Below, piece by piece: positions 36,205 through 49,846 of a DNA stretch of 64,000 nt. The stretch spans positions 143,613,301 through 143,677,300 of the forward strand of contig JAIOJX010000025.1 in NCBI GenBank assembly GCA_022376925.1, given 5' to 3'. This DNA comes from Tragulus kanchil (Eukaryota > Chordata > Mammalia > Artiodactyla > Tragulidae). The number at the start of each line of letters is the position of its first letter. The first letter of the stretch is position 1. The position numbers were made by a program, and so were the translations under genes. The notes beneath the pieces were generated by a model, which saw only the letters and a program-made list of their open reading frames with translations, searched no databases and was not told where the DNA came from.

Positions 36205-38409
36205 GACTCTGTCTATGCAGGCCCAAGATGATAAAGATTCTCCCTTTTTTTTACCCCATGCCTCTGATTGATGCACACAAAGAGAAAATAGGAATGGAGA
36301 GGGCATGTGCCTTTTCCTGCATCAGTCCAGACAGGACAAGCATCATTTCCTTTTACAGCTTTCTGTGCAAAACATATCACATGGTTTGAACACACTAATT
36401 GCAAGGGAAGTTAGGATATGTAGGTAAGGGCATGTACTATTTGCCACAGGCACTATCTGTTCCAGTAAAAGACATTGTTTTATAATAGAAATGGGGTCCA
36501 GAGCTAAGTACAGACTTAGAAAACTAATTTTTCCACTTATGTGTTAATTATAGGTTCTAGATTCCACTGTTTTCTTAATTGTGTGGTTTGGCTTCCATCA
36601 TGTGATTGCATTTAATTCCTTCCTTTCCTTGTCTACATAGTTTATCCTGACTCATTATTCAAAATACAATGCAATATATTCAGGAAATAGTGCTGTGGTA
36701 CTTGGTTATTTATATCAAAGGGAAAACACTCATCTCAAATAAAAATTGATTCTGAGTAAAATAAATACCAAACATTGACTTAAATATATATTAAATAGTA
36801 GAAGAAAATATAAGTTAATATTTTGAGTAAAGGTATATAGGTAGAGTCACAAAAAATATCCATTTGATCAAAGATCTAACTGATAATAACATTTCTAGAC
36901 AAAAATACATTGAAAGATAAAAAATAAGTAAAAAGAGCAATCTTGCAAGAAGTAAATCATAAAAATATCTTGCATATCCAAAATGACAAAGAACAAGCTA
37001 GTTCACAAAATATATGTAAATAATCATAGGAAACTTTTAAAATAAAATTGAGTAATTACAGCTATACATAAATCCAAATCATAGGTATACCATTGACCCT
37101 CCTACTTGTAAACAACAAAACTCTGTAAAAGTAAAATAAAAATAATTATAAAAATGAGTAATTACTAAGGAAATTTTAAAATATTCATTGCAACGAGGTT
37201 TACTTCTGCGTCTTTAATATTGGCACTTAGAATTCTAAACAAAAGTAATAAAATGCTGCCTGTGGTCTGTATCATTGCTAGAGAACATTTCTGGTTTAAA
37301 AATAATATTTATTCTATTTAAAAGACTCTGTCTATGCAGGCCCAAGATGATAAAGATTCTCCTTTTTACCCCATGCCTCTGATTGATGCACACAAAGAGA
37401 AAATAGGAATGGAGAGGCATGTGCCTTTTCCTGCATCAGTCCAGACAGGACAAGCATCATTTCCTTTTACAGCTTTCTGTGCAAAACATATCACATGGTT
37501 TGAACACACTAATTGCAAGGGAAGTTAGGATATGTAGGTAAGGGCATGTACTATTTGCCACAGGCACTATCTGTTCCAGTAAAAGACATTGTTTTATAAT
37601 AGAAATGGGGTCCAGAGCTAAGTACAGACTTAGAAAACTAATTTTTCCACTTATGTGTTAATTATAGGTTCTAGATTCCACTGTTTTCTTAATTGTGTGG
37701 TTTGGCTTCCATCATGTGATTGCATTTAATTCCTTCCTTTCCTTGTCTACATAGTTTATCCTGACTCATTATTCAAAATACAATGCAATATATTCAGGAA
37801 ATAGTGCTGTGGTACTTGGTTATTTATATCAAAGGGAAAACACTCATCTCAAATAAAAATTGATTCTGAGTAAAATAAATACCAAACATTGACTTAAATA
37901 TATATTAAATAGTAGAAGAAAATATAAGTTAATATTTTGAGTAAAGGTATATAGGTAGAGTCACAAAAAATATCCATTTGATCAAAGATCTAACTGATAA
38001 TAACATTTCTAGACAAAAATACATTGAAAGATAAAAAATAAGTAAAAAGAGCAATCTTGCAAGAAGTAAATCATAAAAATATCTTGCATATCCAAAATGA
38101 CAAAGAACAAGCTAGTTCACAAAATATATGTAAATAATCATAGGAAACTTTTAAAATAAAATTGAGTAATTACAGCTATACATAAATCCAAATCATAGGT
38201 ATACCATTGACCCCTCCTACTTGTAAACAACAAAACTCTGTAAAAGTAAAATAAAAATAATTATAAAAATGAGTAATTACTAAGGAAATTTTAAAATATT
38301 CATTGCAACGAGGTTTACTTCTGCGTCTTTAATATTGGCACTTAGAATTCTAAACAAAAGTAATAAAATGCTGCCTGTGGTCTGTATCATTGCTAGAGAA
38401 CATTTCTGG
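36205..38409. repeat. Direct duplication pair 12 (36205-37294 / 37324-38409), offset 1119
   Basis: Differences are mostly in homopolymers: an eight- to nine-T versus five-T run after ctcc near 36240 and 37360, ggagagggcat versus ggagaggcat, and gaccctcc versus gacccctcc. The bridge 37295-37323 is AT-rich (tttaaaaataatatttattc) and resembles a rearranged version of what follows copy 2 (aaaatattttctaagtttat). The unit has no recognised repeat. Confidence 0.94.
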
Positions 38410-38800
38410 AAAATATTTTCTAAGTTTATTAATTTATTTCATAAATATCTATCTGCAGATGTGTTTTGCACCTGATGCTATTGTAGGTGTCTGAGATATG
38501 ACAATTAAAAATACTATTACTAATAATAGAAAAAAAATTCTTTTTTTCACCAATTTGCTACAATTCATCTCTTAGTTTGGGTTCCCTCAGAAGCATATTC
38601 TGAAAAAGATACTGATATTTAATTGCAAATAGTTTGTTTAGGAGTACATGACTTAATGAAATGGTAGTAGGTAAATGAATTAGGAATATCTCAAACGCCT
38701 ACAACAGCATCAGGTGCTGACTGAAGTAACTGAGTATACACACACACACTATTTGGAAAACTGGGTGTTTCATCACTTTTACATAATTCTACTCTTAATT
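38410..38800. other. Unassigned stretch
   Basis: AT-rich, with a short CA patch near 38740. No feature recognised. Confidence 0.4.
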
Positions 38801-38814
38801 ATTTACTCGAGAGA

Positions 38815-39010
38815 GATGAAGCCATCAATGCACACAGAGAGTGGTGAAAATGTGTTCATAGCTGTTCATAATATTTACCAACTGGAAACTACCCAAATGT
38901 CCCACAAGTGAATAGACAATATAAGTGGCATATGTGTATAATATATGCAATTTACAAAATGAACTATTGATTCTGTCAGCAGAAGAATCTCTAAAATATT
39001 ACGTTAAATA
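38815..39010 (+). mobile_element. Old L1 ORF2-end fragment
   Basis: gtgttcatagctgttcataa, ccaactggaaactacccaaa and tgtcccacaagtgaatagac are the conserved L1 'nonoccupied' ORF2-end phrases. Short and diverged. Confidence 0.65.
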
Positions 39011-39630
39011 CAAAAAGGAATGAATTATCATTGTGACTGAACAATAAATGTGATAAGGAATGAACTATTGCTATAATCAGATAACATATGTGGTAAATTA
39101 GAAACGCCTGTGGCCTAAATTCCCCTTAATTAGAGATCTACACAAGAGAAGCAGAAGATAGCTTAGGAGTATTTTGTAATGAATAATCTATCAGAGAGTT
39201 CAGAGTACAATGTTTCTCATTTCTGCACTCATGATGTCATAGAAAGTATTGAACTGCCTTAAGAAGAGAGTTACATGTGGTTAGTTGCTTTCTCTCAGTA
39301 AGATAATCCTTTCCAGGTTTCTGTGGTGTCTAAAACTAACTTTTCCTCCTGAATGTCATCTAGGGGATGACTCGGGACTTCGGCATTGTTCTGCAGTTCT
39401 AGGTGCAAACGTGGAGGGTAATAGACAAAGGCTGGGAAAGGGTGGATGGAGGAGCCCTAAGAATCAAGGGTGTGAAGTGTTGAGTTTGGAAAGTTGGGGC
39501 TTTCTTGCTGAGGTGTACACTACTGTTTAACCTATTTCACCACTGTTCATATTTGGGTTGGCTATTATTATTCTTACTTCAAAGTAGGAAGAAAAGGAAG
39601 ATACAGCCTTCTTGGCTCAGGAGGCTGTGA
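39011..39630. other. Unassigned stretch
   Basis: The frame at 39285-39530 (81 residues) is not recognisable. No promoter or splice structure visible. Confidence 0.4.
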
Positions 39631-41971
39631 TTCTTTGGCATAGTTCTTATCACATAACTGAGTTCCAGATGGACAATGTGACATTTTTATAAAAAGAAAT
39701 GAATGCTCAAGTGGGAAATAAAAATCCTAGAGAAGTCTTATTTATTGTGCTCAGACCTTTCACACCCATGTAACCATGCTTAAAAGGGGCAGCTCTGTCA
39801 GAAACTCAAACTTTCTTCACACTCATTGCCTTCCACTTGTTTGACCAATGACCTGAACTGGGTGAAGTCACAGTTAATGCAAATAATCCTAAATTCTAGG
39901 GAACAAAAGCTAACAAAAAGGGTCTTGGACCTTCTCTAAGAGTCTAAACTGAGCATATTCGTCACTCAACTCAAGAATTATCCTCATCTTTCCTGCGTCA
40001 GTAAGTACAGGTAGGATTCGGAAAGTAAATAGAGACCATTTCCAGTATATTCTATGGCTCTTCTCACCAAGCTCACAAGTCTCTGAGGATCTCAATTATT
40101 TTTAATTACACTAACTTTGGTCTGTCCACTCTTCCCTATATCTCTACGTTAAAAATCTTTATTATATAAAGCTTTCAGAGGAGACTCATATAATCCAGAA
40201 AATTTAGGCAAATATGACTCAGCTCTCAAAAACTTCAAATGTTTTAAAGGAAAAAAAAAAATCCCGATACAAAAAGAAATAAGAATCCAGTGCTGCAGCT
40301 GCCTATAAAGTCTGGGAAAGTGTGTTAAGCGGGTGTCCCTACAAGTAGTTAGGTGGAAACACAAGCTGTGAGCACACTAGGATTTTCTCTTTATTTTCAT
40401 GTCGTTTGGGCTGTTGCTATTTTTAGGCCCACAGGTACACACACAGGTGTTACATTAAGAAGCAGCTGAACCAGAAGGGGTCAGGGTTTATTGGAGTGTA
40501 TCAGTAAGGATCAAAGCTCAATAAACAGAACATGGAAATCCTGAGGGCTTATGACTGTCAGTAGCTTTGTTGTCATTGTGGAAGTTTCCAGAGGCAAGCT
40601 GTTCATCTTCTGTTGCTTCTCTCTCGCCCCTGCTCATCATATTTTGGGAATCCAAGGTTGCTGTCATTGGTGAATGACATTCAAAGTGATGTAATGTTTT
40701 TCAGTTGATATTTAGATTTGGGCTATTGTGTATTATTGCCAAAAGCATGGGTTCCTATGTTTTTGTATTCTGATGTTCAAAATGGACAGAACCAGAAAGG
40801 AAATTCTTTGGCATAGTTCTTATCACATAACTGAGTTCCAGATGGACAATGTGACATTTTATAAAAAGAAATGAATGCTCAAGTGGGAAATAAAATCCTA
40901 GAGAAGTCTTATTTATTGTGCTCAGACCTTTCACACCCATGTAACCATGCTTAAAAGGGGCAGCTCTGTCAGAAACTCAAACTTTCTTCACACTCATTGC
41001 CTTCCACTTGTTTGACCAATGACCTGAACTGGGTGAAGTCACAGTTAATGCAAATAATCCTAAATTCTAGGGAACAAAAGCTAACAAAAAGGGTCTTGGA
41101 CCTTCTCTAAGAGTCTAAACTGAGCATATTCGTCACTCAACTCAAGAATTATCCTCATCTTTCCTGCGTCAGTAAGTACAGGTAGGATTCGGAAAGTAAA
41201 TAGAGACCATTTCCAGTATATTCTATGGCTCTTCTCACCAAGCTCACAAGTCTCTGAGGATCTCAATTATTTTTAATTACACTAACTTTGGTCTGTCCAC
41301 TCTTCCCTATATCTCTACGTTAAAAATCTTTATTATATAAAGCTTTCAGAGGAGACTCATATAATCCAGAAAATTTAGGCAAATATGACTCAGCTCTCAA
41401 AAACTTCAAATGTTTTAAAGGAAAAAAAAAAATCCCGATACAAAAAGAAATAAGAATCCAGTGCTGCAGCTGCCTATAAAGTCTGGGAAAGTGTGTTAAG
41501 CGGGTGTCCCTACAAGTAGTTAGGTGGAAACACAAGCTGTGAGCACACTAGGATTTTCTCTTTATTTTCATGTCGTTTGGGCTGTTGCTATTTTTAGGCC
41601 CACAGGTACACACACAGGTGTTACATTAAGAAGCAGCTGAACCAGAAGGGGTCAGGGTTTATTGGAGTGTATCAGTAAGGATCAAAGCTCAATAAACAGA
41701 ACATGGAAATCCTGAGGGCTTATGACTGTCAGTAGCTTTGTTGTCATTGTGGAAGTTTCCAGAGGCAAGCTGTTCATCTTCTGTTGCTTCTCTCTCGCCC
41801 CTGCTCATCATATTTTGGGAATCCAAGGTTGCTGTCATTGGTGAATGACATTCAAAGTGATGTAATGTTTTTCAGTTGATATTTAGATTTGGGCTATTGT
41901 GTATTATTGCCAAAAGCATGGGTTCCTATGTTTTTGTATTCTGATGTTCAAAATGGACAGAACCAGAAAGG
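39631..41971. repeat. Direct duplication pair 13 (39631-40800 / 40804-41971), offset 1171-1173
   Basis: Differences are two homopolymer steps (acatttttataa versus acattttataa; ataaaaatcc versus ataaaatcc). The unit is unassigned DNA. Frames that repeat (61 and 71 residues, minus strand) reflect the duplication only. Confidence 0.95.
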
Positions 41972-42100
41972 TAAAAAAAGGGGGGAAAAAAGTCTAGTGG
42001 GCTGTAAAAGGCAATTTTAACGCTGTTGTTGGGAGCTGCAACAGTTCATCAAGATCATCTTCTTTTCTTGAAAGAGAACCTAATCTAACTACACATTTTC

Positions 42101-42362
42101 CAACTTCCCTGGCAGTCCAGTGGTTAAGCATCAGTTTTGTTATGTCAGGGTCATGGGTTAAATCCCTTGTTGGGGAACTAAGATCCCACATACAGCAGGG
42201 TTACTGACACTGTGCCTCAACTAGAGAGCCCGCGTGCTCTGGACTCACATGCCATGACAAGAAAGAAGCCTGTGTACTACTATGAGAGACCCTGAGTGCC
42301 ACAGTGAAGATCCCACACGCCACAACTAAGGCCCAGCACAGCCAAAAATAAGTAAATAAATA
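42101..42362 (+). mobile_element. CHR-2 type SINE, full length but diverged
   Basis: acttccctggcagtccagtg, aactaagatcccacatac, ctcaactagagagcccg, agatcccacacgccacaac and agcacagccaaaaataagt end in an A-rich tail. The order matches the CHR-2 group with its repeated 'caactag...' arm. Confidence 0.85.
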
Positions 42363-42691
42363 AGATAAAAATATAAACAACATTTCTCATGTAATAAATG
42401 AATCTTAAGAACTCTTACCAATTAGAAATAGTGTCTACCATCTCTTGTCAATCTCAAACCTCTACCCCCAGCAAACTCTAATTGGATTTCTGCCTCTCCT
42501 TCTCCTCCAGCCTGTCCCTCTCCAGTGAACGTGTGATTTAAGTACTGACCATCCTCATTCATTCTCTCTCTCACCCTCTTACACACACATACATACTTCT
42601 GTCCAAAGAACTTATTATATGTTCTCTTGAATATTAGTATTACAATATAAGTAGCTCCAATCATATTTTTCTAAAAGAAAAGAACATCTAG

Positions 42692-42693
<2 letters not shown>
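42363..42693. other. Unassigned stretch next to a microsatellite
   Basis: CT-rich patch at 42480-42590; nothing else recognised. Confidence 0.4.
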
Positions 42694-42738
<45 letters not shown>

Positions 42739-42748
42739 TATATATATA
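42694..42748. repeat. TA/CA microsatellite
   Basis: About 18 TA units, then four CA units, then more TA. Likely length-polymorphic. Confidence 0.95.
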
Positions 42749-42789
42749 AACATATTTCAATAATGCATTTTCACAGTAAAAATACAGAA

Positions 42790-43570
42790 TTCCCCCAGCC
42801 TTTGCTTGTGCAACAACAAACTCCCAATGGCATTGTTCTGGTTTTCCTCTAAAGGTGGTGGCAAAAGCAGTGTTACCATCGCGCCTGTTAGCTGCCTTAT
42901 ATTGGGAGAGGTTGACATACTACATGAGGGTGGGGATGGGGAACAGGGCCTGATCCTGGCCAGTGTGGATCCCATTACAGAGGATTAGGTTGACACTAAT
43001 GGGGTTGATTCTGCAGCCTGTTCATCCTTTGTCTGCCAATAGTCAGAGGAGCAGCCAGAGAACAGAACAGCTGAGTGCTCATGACAAGATGACTGCAGTA
43101 ACTGAGGCTTGCTGCTGCCGGGGCCTCTCCAGCATGGAAGCTGAGAGAGCTTGGACCAGGGGACGGCAGCAGCAGGGTTTTCAGCATCACTTGGCAGGAA
43201 GGAAGCAGGACTGTCAGGTGGTATGCTCCATTGTCAATGCCTTTTGTTTAGGAAGGGTTGATCCTCACCCAAGTGTGCCCCTCAGACTACAAAGGCTGAT
43301 TTGGGGAAAGGCCCACGATTATTACAAATTCAATAAATAATGGTTTCTGCTGTGCTTGGGATGATTTTTCTTATATTTGGTGTGCCATAGATAAGGGTTG
43401 CATTCACATTCACATTTTTTTCTTGGCACAAAATCTGGCAAAGGGGTAGAATTTGTGTTTCTATATGTTTCCACATGAGCCTTCTCTGGTGCCAGTTGGT
43501 GCAGCTGAAGTTGATATGCACAACAGAGAGCAGGAGCCAATTACCAGAAGCAGGAAGGGGGGGAATTATG
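42790..43570. other. Unassigned block, less AT-rich than its surroundings
   Basis: A ~550-bp stretch with CAG-rich and G-rich patches (gacggcagcagcagggtttt near 43164) ends near an AATAAA at 43331. The largest frame, 42963-43340 (125 residues), shows no motif I recognise. It could be a decayed retrocopy, an ERV internal fragment, or a regulatory stretch. No assignment made. Confidence 0.35.
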
Positions 43571-43940
43571 TCCAAAAGCAGCTCCTAAATGTTTAGACCC
43601 CTAAATTATCAGAATGGCATGTAAGTGTCTAACAGCCTATAATCTTCTATTTATTTTCCTAAGAGAAAAGAAGAGGGCTTTTCCCCTTCAAAATTAGTAG
43701 TAATGCCTTAATTGGACAACTGGCATTTTAAGTTTAGGTCCTTAGATGTCACTAGATTGTTGCCCATGTGCTCAACCTTCACAACAGCATTAAAACTGCT
43801 AGCTAACAGGTGAGTATTTCTTCAAATGAGAACAAAATGGTAACGTTATTAAAGACTAACATTTTAAATGGTTTTAAAAGTGTTTATTATGTGTCATTTA
43901 TTTTGCAAAGTACTTTAACTTCATTATTTTGTATTTAATC
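43571..43940. other. Unassigned stretch
   Basis: Nothing recognised. Confidence 0.4.
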
Positions 43941-44192
43941 TGGGATCTAAACATTTATAAATTGTTTCAGTCATTTCTTGGAAACTGCTATGCATTTCTT
44001 TGTTTCTTTTTTCATTTTTTCTAAGTTTCTATAAATTTCTGAGGCCTTCATTTAGCTCCTGGCATCAGTCATTAGGACAAAACACTTCTTTTCCTTTGAT
44101 GTGGAGGGTATTATTCCAGGATAACTGAATAAGAATAATAAGGCCAAGTCTCTGACTTCCAAAGACTATTATTTCAAATAAGAATTCATGGT

Positions 44193-44452
44193 GGGGACTT
44201 CCCTGGTGGTCCAGTGGGTAAAGACACCGCATTATAGTGCAAGGGGTGCTGGTTCGATCCCTGGCCTGGAAAGATCCCACGTGCCGCGGAGCGGCTGGAC
44301 CCATGTGTCCAATCACCAAGCCGGAGCTCTGGAGCACATGCACCCAGAGTCAGTGCTCTGCAGCGGGAGAGGCCACTACGATGGGAGGCCCACACAGGCC
44401 AAAGAACAAAGATAAATACATGAAAGACCAATAGAGGTGGCCAAAAAAAAGG
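44193..44452 (+). mobile_element. CHR-like SINE, with target-site duplication
   Basis: Head ggacttccctggtggtccag; B box tggttcgatccctgg; body caagccggagctctggagca; tail ccaaagaacaaagataaat. Flanks attcatggt at 44184-44192 and 44453-44461. Confidence 0.9.
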
Positions 44453-45383
44453 ATTCATGGTAAACTCACAGTTCTAAATGGTATAAATGTCTGTATGCAT
44501 TTCAACAGGGAGAGATGTTAAATAAAACTGTATCTGCAATTCTTCCTTTTGAAGTAATGAAAAAGTGAACACTATCAACAAATAGTTAATAATGTCCCTA
44601 AACCCTTTCTTATACAATTTAAATTCCTTTTTTCATTGACATACATCTAAATATTTTTCTTAATGTTGTGATTCCTATTTCTCAAGATATTTTAGGTGTA
44701 TTAATTCCGTCAAACCCACATTCATGTAAACAGGGCAAAAATTAACATTTTACTGTCTCTAAAGAAGAAACAAATATAAATTAAACATACTTACACAAGT
44801 TTGGAAATAGTGCACACTACCGATTTCTTTTATAACATTATAATCTCTTCAGACTGCTTTATTTTGCACTGCACTCTTATAATATATGCTACTCATTAGT
44901 CCACCTAGTCTGCAGTGAAGAATTTCACCAGGCAATTCAAGAATATAACAATGCGTGGCTGGGATGAGATTACCATAAAGAAACATGTTTTCTTTACCAG
45001 CATTGAAATGTGTGACTTCAGGATAAATATCTGAGGGGCACTTAAGTTTTTTCCTTCCATAACTCTGAAGGCTCTTTTAGAAACTGAAATGTAGCCTTGT
45101 CTGTGCCTTAGACATTTTAGTGCCAGTTTGCTGGGATCTAAACATTTATAAATTGTTTCAGTCATTTCTTGGAAACTGCTATGCATTTCTTTGTTTCTTT
45201 TTTCATTTTTTCTAAGTTTCTATAAATTTCTGAGGCCTTCATTTAGCTCCTGGCATCAGTCATTAGGACAAAACACTTCTTTTCCTTTGATGTGGAGGGT
45301 ATTATTCCAGGATAACTGAATAAGAATAATAAGGCCAAGTCTCTGACTTCCAAAGACTATTATTTCAAATAAGAATTCATGGT

Positions 45384-45643
45384 GGGGACTTCCCTGGTGG
45401 TCCAGTGGGTAAAGACACCGCATTATAGTGCAAGGGGTGCTGGTTCGATCCCTGGCCTGGAAAGATCCCACGTGCCGCGGAGCGGCTGGACCCATGTGTC
45501 CAATCACCAAGCCGGAGCTCTGGAGCACATGCACCCAGAGTCAGTGCTCTGCAGCGGGAGAGGCCACTACGATGGGAGGCCCACACAGGCCAAAGAACAA
45601 AGATAAATACATGAAAGACCAATAGAGGTGGCCAAAAAAAAGG
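45384..45643 (+). mobile_element. Second appearance of the same CHR-like SINE
   Basis: Identical to 44193-44452 with identical flanks, repeated by pair 14. Confidence 0.9.
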
Positions 45644-46318
45644 ATTCATGGTAAACTCACAGTTCTAAATGGTATAAATGTCTGTATGCATTTCAACAGG
45701 GAGAGATGTTAAATAAAACTGTATCTGCAATTCTTCCTTTTGAAGTAATGAAAAAGTGAACACTATCAACAAATAGTTAATAATGTCCCTAAACCCTTTC
45801 TTATACAATTTAAATTCCTTTTTTCATTGACATACATCTAAATATTTTTCTTAATGTTGTGATTCCTATTTCTCAAGATATTTTAGGTGTATTAATTCCG
45901 TCAAACCCACATTCATGTAAACAGGGCAAAAATTAACATTTTACTGTCTCTAAAGAAGAAACAAATATAAATTAAACATACTTACACAAGTTTGGAAATA
46001 GTGCACACTACCGATTTCTTTTATAACATTATAATCTCTTCAGACTGCTTTATTTTGCACTGCACTCTTATAATATATGCTACTCATTAGTCCACCTAGT
46101 CTGCAGTGAAGAATTTCACCAGGCAATTCAAGAATATAACAATGCGTGGCTGGGATGAGATTACCATAAAGAAACATGTTTTCTTTACCAGCATTGAAAT
46201 GTGTGACTTCAGGATAAATATCTGAGGGGCACTTAAGTTTTTTCCTTCCATAACTCTGAAGGCTCTTTTAGAAACTGAAATGTAGCCTTGTCTGTGCCTT
46301 AGACATTTTAGTGCCAGT

Positions 46319-46782
46319 GACCCAGTCCTATGTTTTTACTCAGAATCCAGTCATGAGATAGAGGCCACAAGAATTATATCAGCAGAGAAAATTTAATATC
46401 AATAATTGTTAACCAGGTGTTCTAGAACTGAAGAGGAAAAAATGAAACACTGGGGATCATGAAGTGGTAACTGCAGGAAGCAGATGCTAACCCAAGGCTG
46501 TGAGAACAAAAGTTTAGAATTATTAAAGTTTAGAACTTGGAGAAGAGATCTCAGGAAAACCGTGACTCAGATCTCTAAGCAGAGAGTGAGGGCTGCTTGA
46601 ATATTACTGGAGCCTCAGTAACTCAGGGGAGGGATCAACGGAGTTGTGATTCAAAATGCAGCAAAGCATGCCTCTAATGAGTCTAGGATTGATAAGGAAA
46701 TCAGAACTTGGGATGTGCTGCCATCAGGTAAAGGAGTGTTGCATAGGAGCCACTGGCAGGAGAGAATGTCTCCTCCACTCTC
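46319..46782. other. Unassigned stretch, possible old retroelement
   Basis: Purine-rich text such as gcagagagtgagggctgctt and gtttagaacttggagaagag recalls old L1 or LTR internals, but no diagnostic order is clear. The overlapping 60-70 residue frames at 46646-46861 are not recognised. Confidence 0.3.
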
Positions 46783-49116
46783 AAGTCTCTCGTCTCCCTG
46801 TGGTGTCTTTCCTGGCAGACCCTGGCAGGAACCAGCCGGCAAAGGGGAAGACATGATCTGAGTGTCTCAGTGCCAGCATAACCAAGCAGGAAGGGTTTGC
46901 AGCTGAGATACAGCTATTTAAATAACTAAAGAGAACTGTAAAGGCAATGTAAAAAAAATAATGAAAATCTTCTGAAAGGTTTTTTTCACCATTATTTATT
47001 CTCCCAATCTCACAGAGGGAGCCTCAAATCTGCAACTGCATGTGTAAGAACACAAAATATTTATTAATGAATTTCAACAGTTCTCAATACTGAGTAAAGA
47101 TTATTAACCCTTGAACACTTTATATAAATGCCAGGGTCCACACTAAACGAATGAAAATCAGAACTTTTAGAAGTGGGATCTAGATATTATTGTGTTTTAT
47201 AATTGACAAGGCAATTTTCATTTTCAACCCAAATTAAGAATCATTCATAATACCAGACCAAAGAAGAAACAAATCTGCAAAATAAATGAGACATTAAAAA
47301 TAAATAATAAACAATTAACTCTCAATAATGAAAAAAAATTCAAACTATATAAGATATCATTTTTTACCCAAGAAGTTGACAGGAATTGTTTTTAATGTAA
47401 TACATTTTTATTTGATGAATGCTCAAAAAACAGATACTCCCATACATTGAACTGAAATTTAAGAAAATCTTTATGAAAGAAATTTACCTGCTTGTTACAA
47501 GAAGTAAACTTTTTCCAATTTGGTTCACATATTCTACTTCTAGGAACTCATTCCAAGAACAGTCACTCATTCATTTACCAAATATTATGAAAATGTTATT
47601 ATGTACCAGATGGTATTATAAGAACTGAGATGATAAACACCTACCAGAAAGCAGGAATAGAGGAGAAGCTTGCCTCAACATTATAAAACTCATATCTGAC
47701 AAACCCATATCTAATGTCATTCTCAATGGTGAAAAGCTGAAAATATTCCAGGATCAAGAACAATGCAAGTATGCCCATTGTCACCACTTCTATTAAACAC
47801 AGGAAATGAGGAAAGAAAAAGAAATAAAGGAATGCAGACTGGAAAAGAAGTAAAACTGGCAGTGTTTGTAGATAATATGACATTATACACAGAAAGTCCT
47901 AAAGATGTGACTAGAAAATTACTAGAGCTCACTCATGAATTTGATAAAGTTACAAGTCTCCGTCTCGTGGTGTCTTTCCTGGCAGACCCTGGCAGGAACC
48001 AGCCGGCAAAGGAAGACATGATCTGAGTGTCTCAGTGCCAGCATAACCAAGCAGGAAGGGTTTGCAGCTGAGATACAGCTATTTAAATAACTAAAGAGAA
48101 CTGTAAAGGCAATGTAAAAATAATGAAAATCTTCTGAAAGGTTTTTTTCACCATTATTTATTCTCCCAATCTCACAGAGGGAGCCTCAAATCTGCAACTG
48201 CATGTGTAAGAACACAAAATATTTATTAATGAATTTCAACAGTTCTCAATACTGAGTAAAGATTATTAACCCTTGAACACTTTATATAAATGCCAGGGTC
48301 CACACTAAACGAATGAAAATCAGAACTTTTAGAAGTGGGATCTAGATATTATTGTGTTTTATAATTGACAAGGCAATTTTCATTTTCAACCCAAATTAAG
48401 AATCATTCATAATACCAGACCAAAGAAGAAACAAATCTGCAAAATAAATGAGACATTAAAAATAAATAATAAACAATTAACTCTCAATAATGAAAAAAAA
48501 TTCAAACTATATAAGATATCATTTTTTACCCAAGAAGTTGACAGGAATTGTTTTTAATGTAATACATTTTTATTTGATGAATGCTCAAAAAACAGATACT
48601 CCCATACATTGAACTGAAATTTAAGAAAATCTTTATGAAAGAAATTTACCTGCTTGTTACAAGAAGTAAACTTTTTCCAATTTGGTTCACATATTCTACT
48701 TCTAGGAACTCATTCCAAGAACAGTCACTCATTCATTTACCAAATATTATGAAAATGTTATTATGTACCAGATGGTATTATAAGAACTGAGATGATAAAC
48801 ACCTACCAGAAAGCAGGAATAGAGGAGAAGCTTGCCTCAACATTATAAAACTCATATCTGACAAACCCATATCTAATGTCATTCTCAATGGTGAAAAGCT
48901 GAAAATATTCCAGGATCAAGAACAATGCAAGTATGCCCATTGTCACCACTTCTATTAAACACAGGAAATGAGGAAAGAAAAAGAAATAAAGGAATGCAGA
49001 CTGGAAAAGAAGTAAAACTGGCAGTGTTTGTAGATAATATGACATTATACACAGAAAGTCCTAAAGATGTGACTAGAAAATTACTAGAGCTCACTCATGA
49101 ATTTGATAAAGTTACA
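46783..49116. repeat. Direct duplication pair 15 (46783-47953 / 47954-49116), offset ~1162-1167
   Basis: The start differs: caagtctctcgtctccctgt versus caagtctccgtctcgt, again around CG. Homopolymers also differ (aaaggggaag versus aaaggaag; an A run of eight versus five). The unit's second half is old L1 ORF2. Confidence 0.95.
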
Positions 49117-49500
49117 GGATATAAAATTAATACACAGAAATCTGTTACATTTTATACTCTAACAATGAAAGCTCAGAAAGTGAAATTAAGGAATCACTTT
49201 TACCGTTGGATCAAAGAGAATAAAATATCTAAGAATAAACCTAAGAGACAAAAGACTAGTACTCTTAAAGTTATAAGATGCTGATGAAAGAAACAGAAGA
49301 TGGCATAAACAGATGGAAGGATATATAATGTTATTGGATTTGAAGCATTAATGTTGTTAAAATTCCTATAATACCCATGGAATTCTACAGAATCAATGTA
49401 ATCCCTATTAAATTACAATGATATTTCTTATAGAGTTAGTACAAAAATATTAATTTATGTAGAAACATAAAAGATCCTCAAGAGTCAAAACAACCTTGAG

Positions 49501-49815
49501 GGGCTTCCCTGGTAATTCAGTGGTTAAGAGTTTGCCTGCCAACGCAGGAGACACAGGTTCAATCTCTGATCCAGGAAGATCCCACATGTTGCAGAGCAAC
49601 TAAGCCCATAAACCACAACTATTGAGCCCTGTGCTGCAATTACTGAAGCCCATGTGTCCTACAGCCCAGAATCCACAACAAGAGAAGTCACTGCAACAAG
49701 AAGCCTGCTCACCTCAACTTGAGAATAGCCCCTACTCCATGCAACTAGAGAAGAGCCTGTGGTAGCAGTGAAAACACAAAATAGTTTAAAATAAATAAAT
49801 AAATAAATATTTTTT
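49501..49815 (+). mobile_element. CHR-2 type SINE inserted in the old L1
   Basis: gggcttccctggtaattcag, acaggttcaatctctgatcc, tattgagccctgtgctgcaa, tagaagagcctgtggtagc... ending in TAAA repeats. L1 text stops at caaccttgag (49491-49500) and resumes at aaatcttgagaaagac (49817), so cttgag is repeated at the target. Confidence 0.87.
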
Positions 49816-49846
49816 AAAATCTTGAGAAAGACAAGAAGAGCTAGAG

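Larger units (their letters stand above)
43941..46318. repeat. Direct duplication pair 14 (43941-45127 / 45132-46318), offset 1191
   Basis: I found no clear difference between the copies. The pair includes a complete CHR-like SINE and unassigned flanks. The join is only four bases (ttgc). Confidence 0.95.

Noticed and set aside
42694..42748. TA-rich tract as a replication origin or matrix attachment site
   Set aside because: A plain TA/CA microsatellite; nothing else supports a special function.
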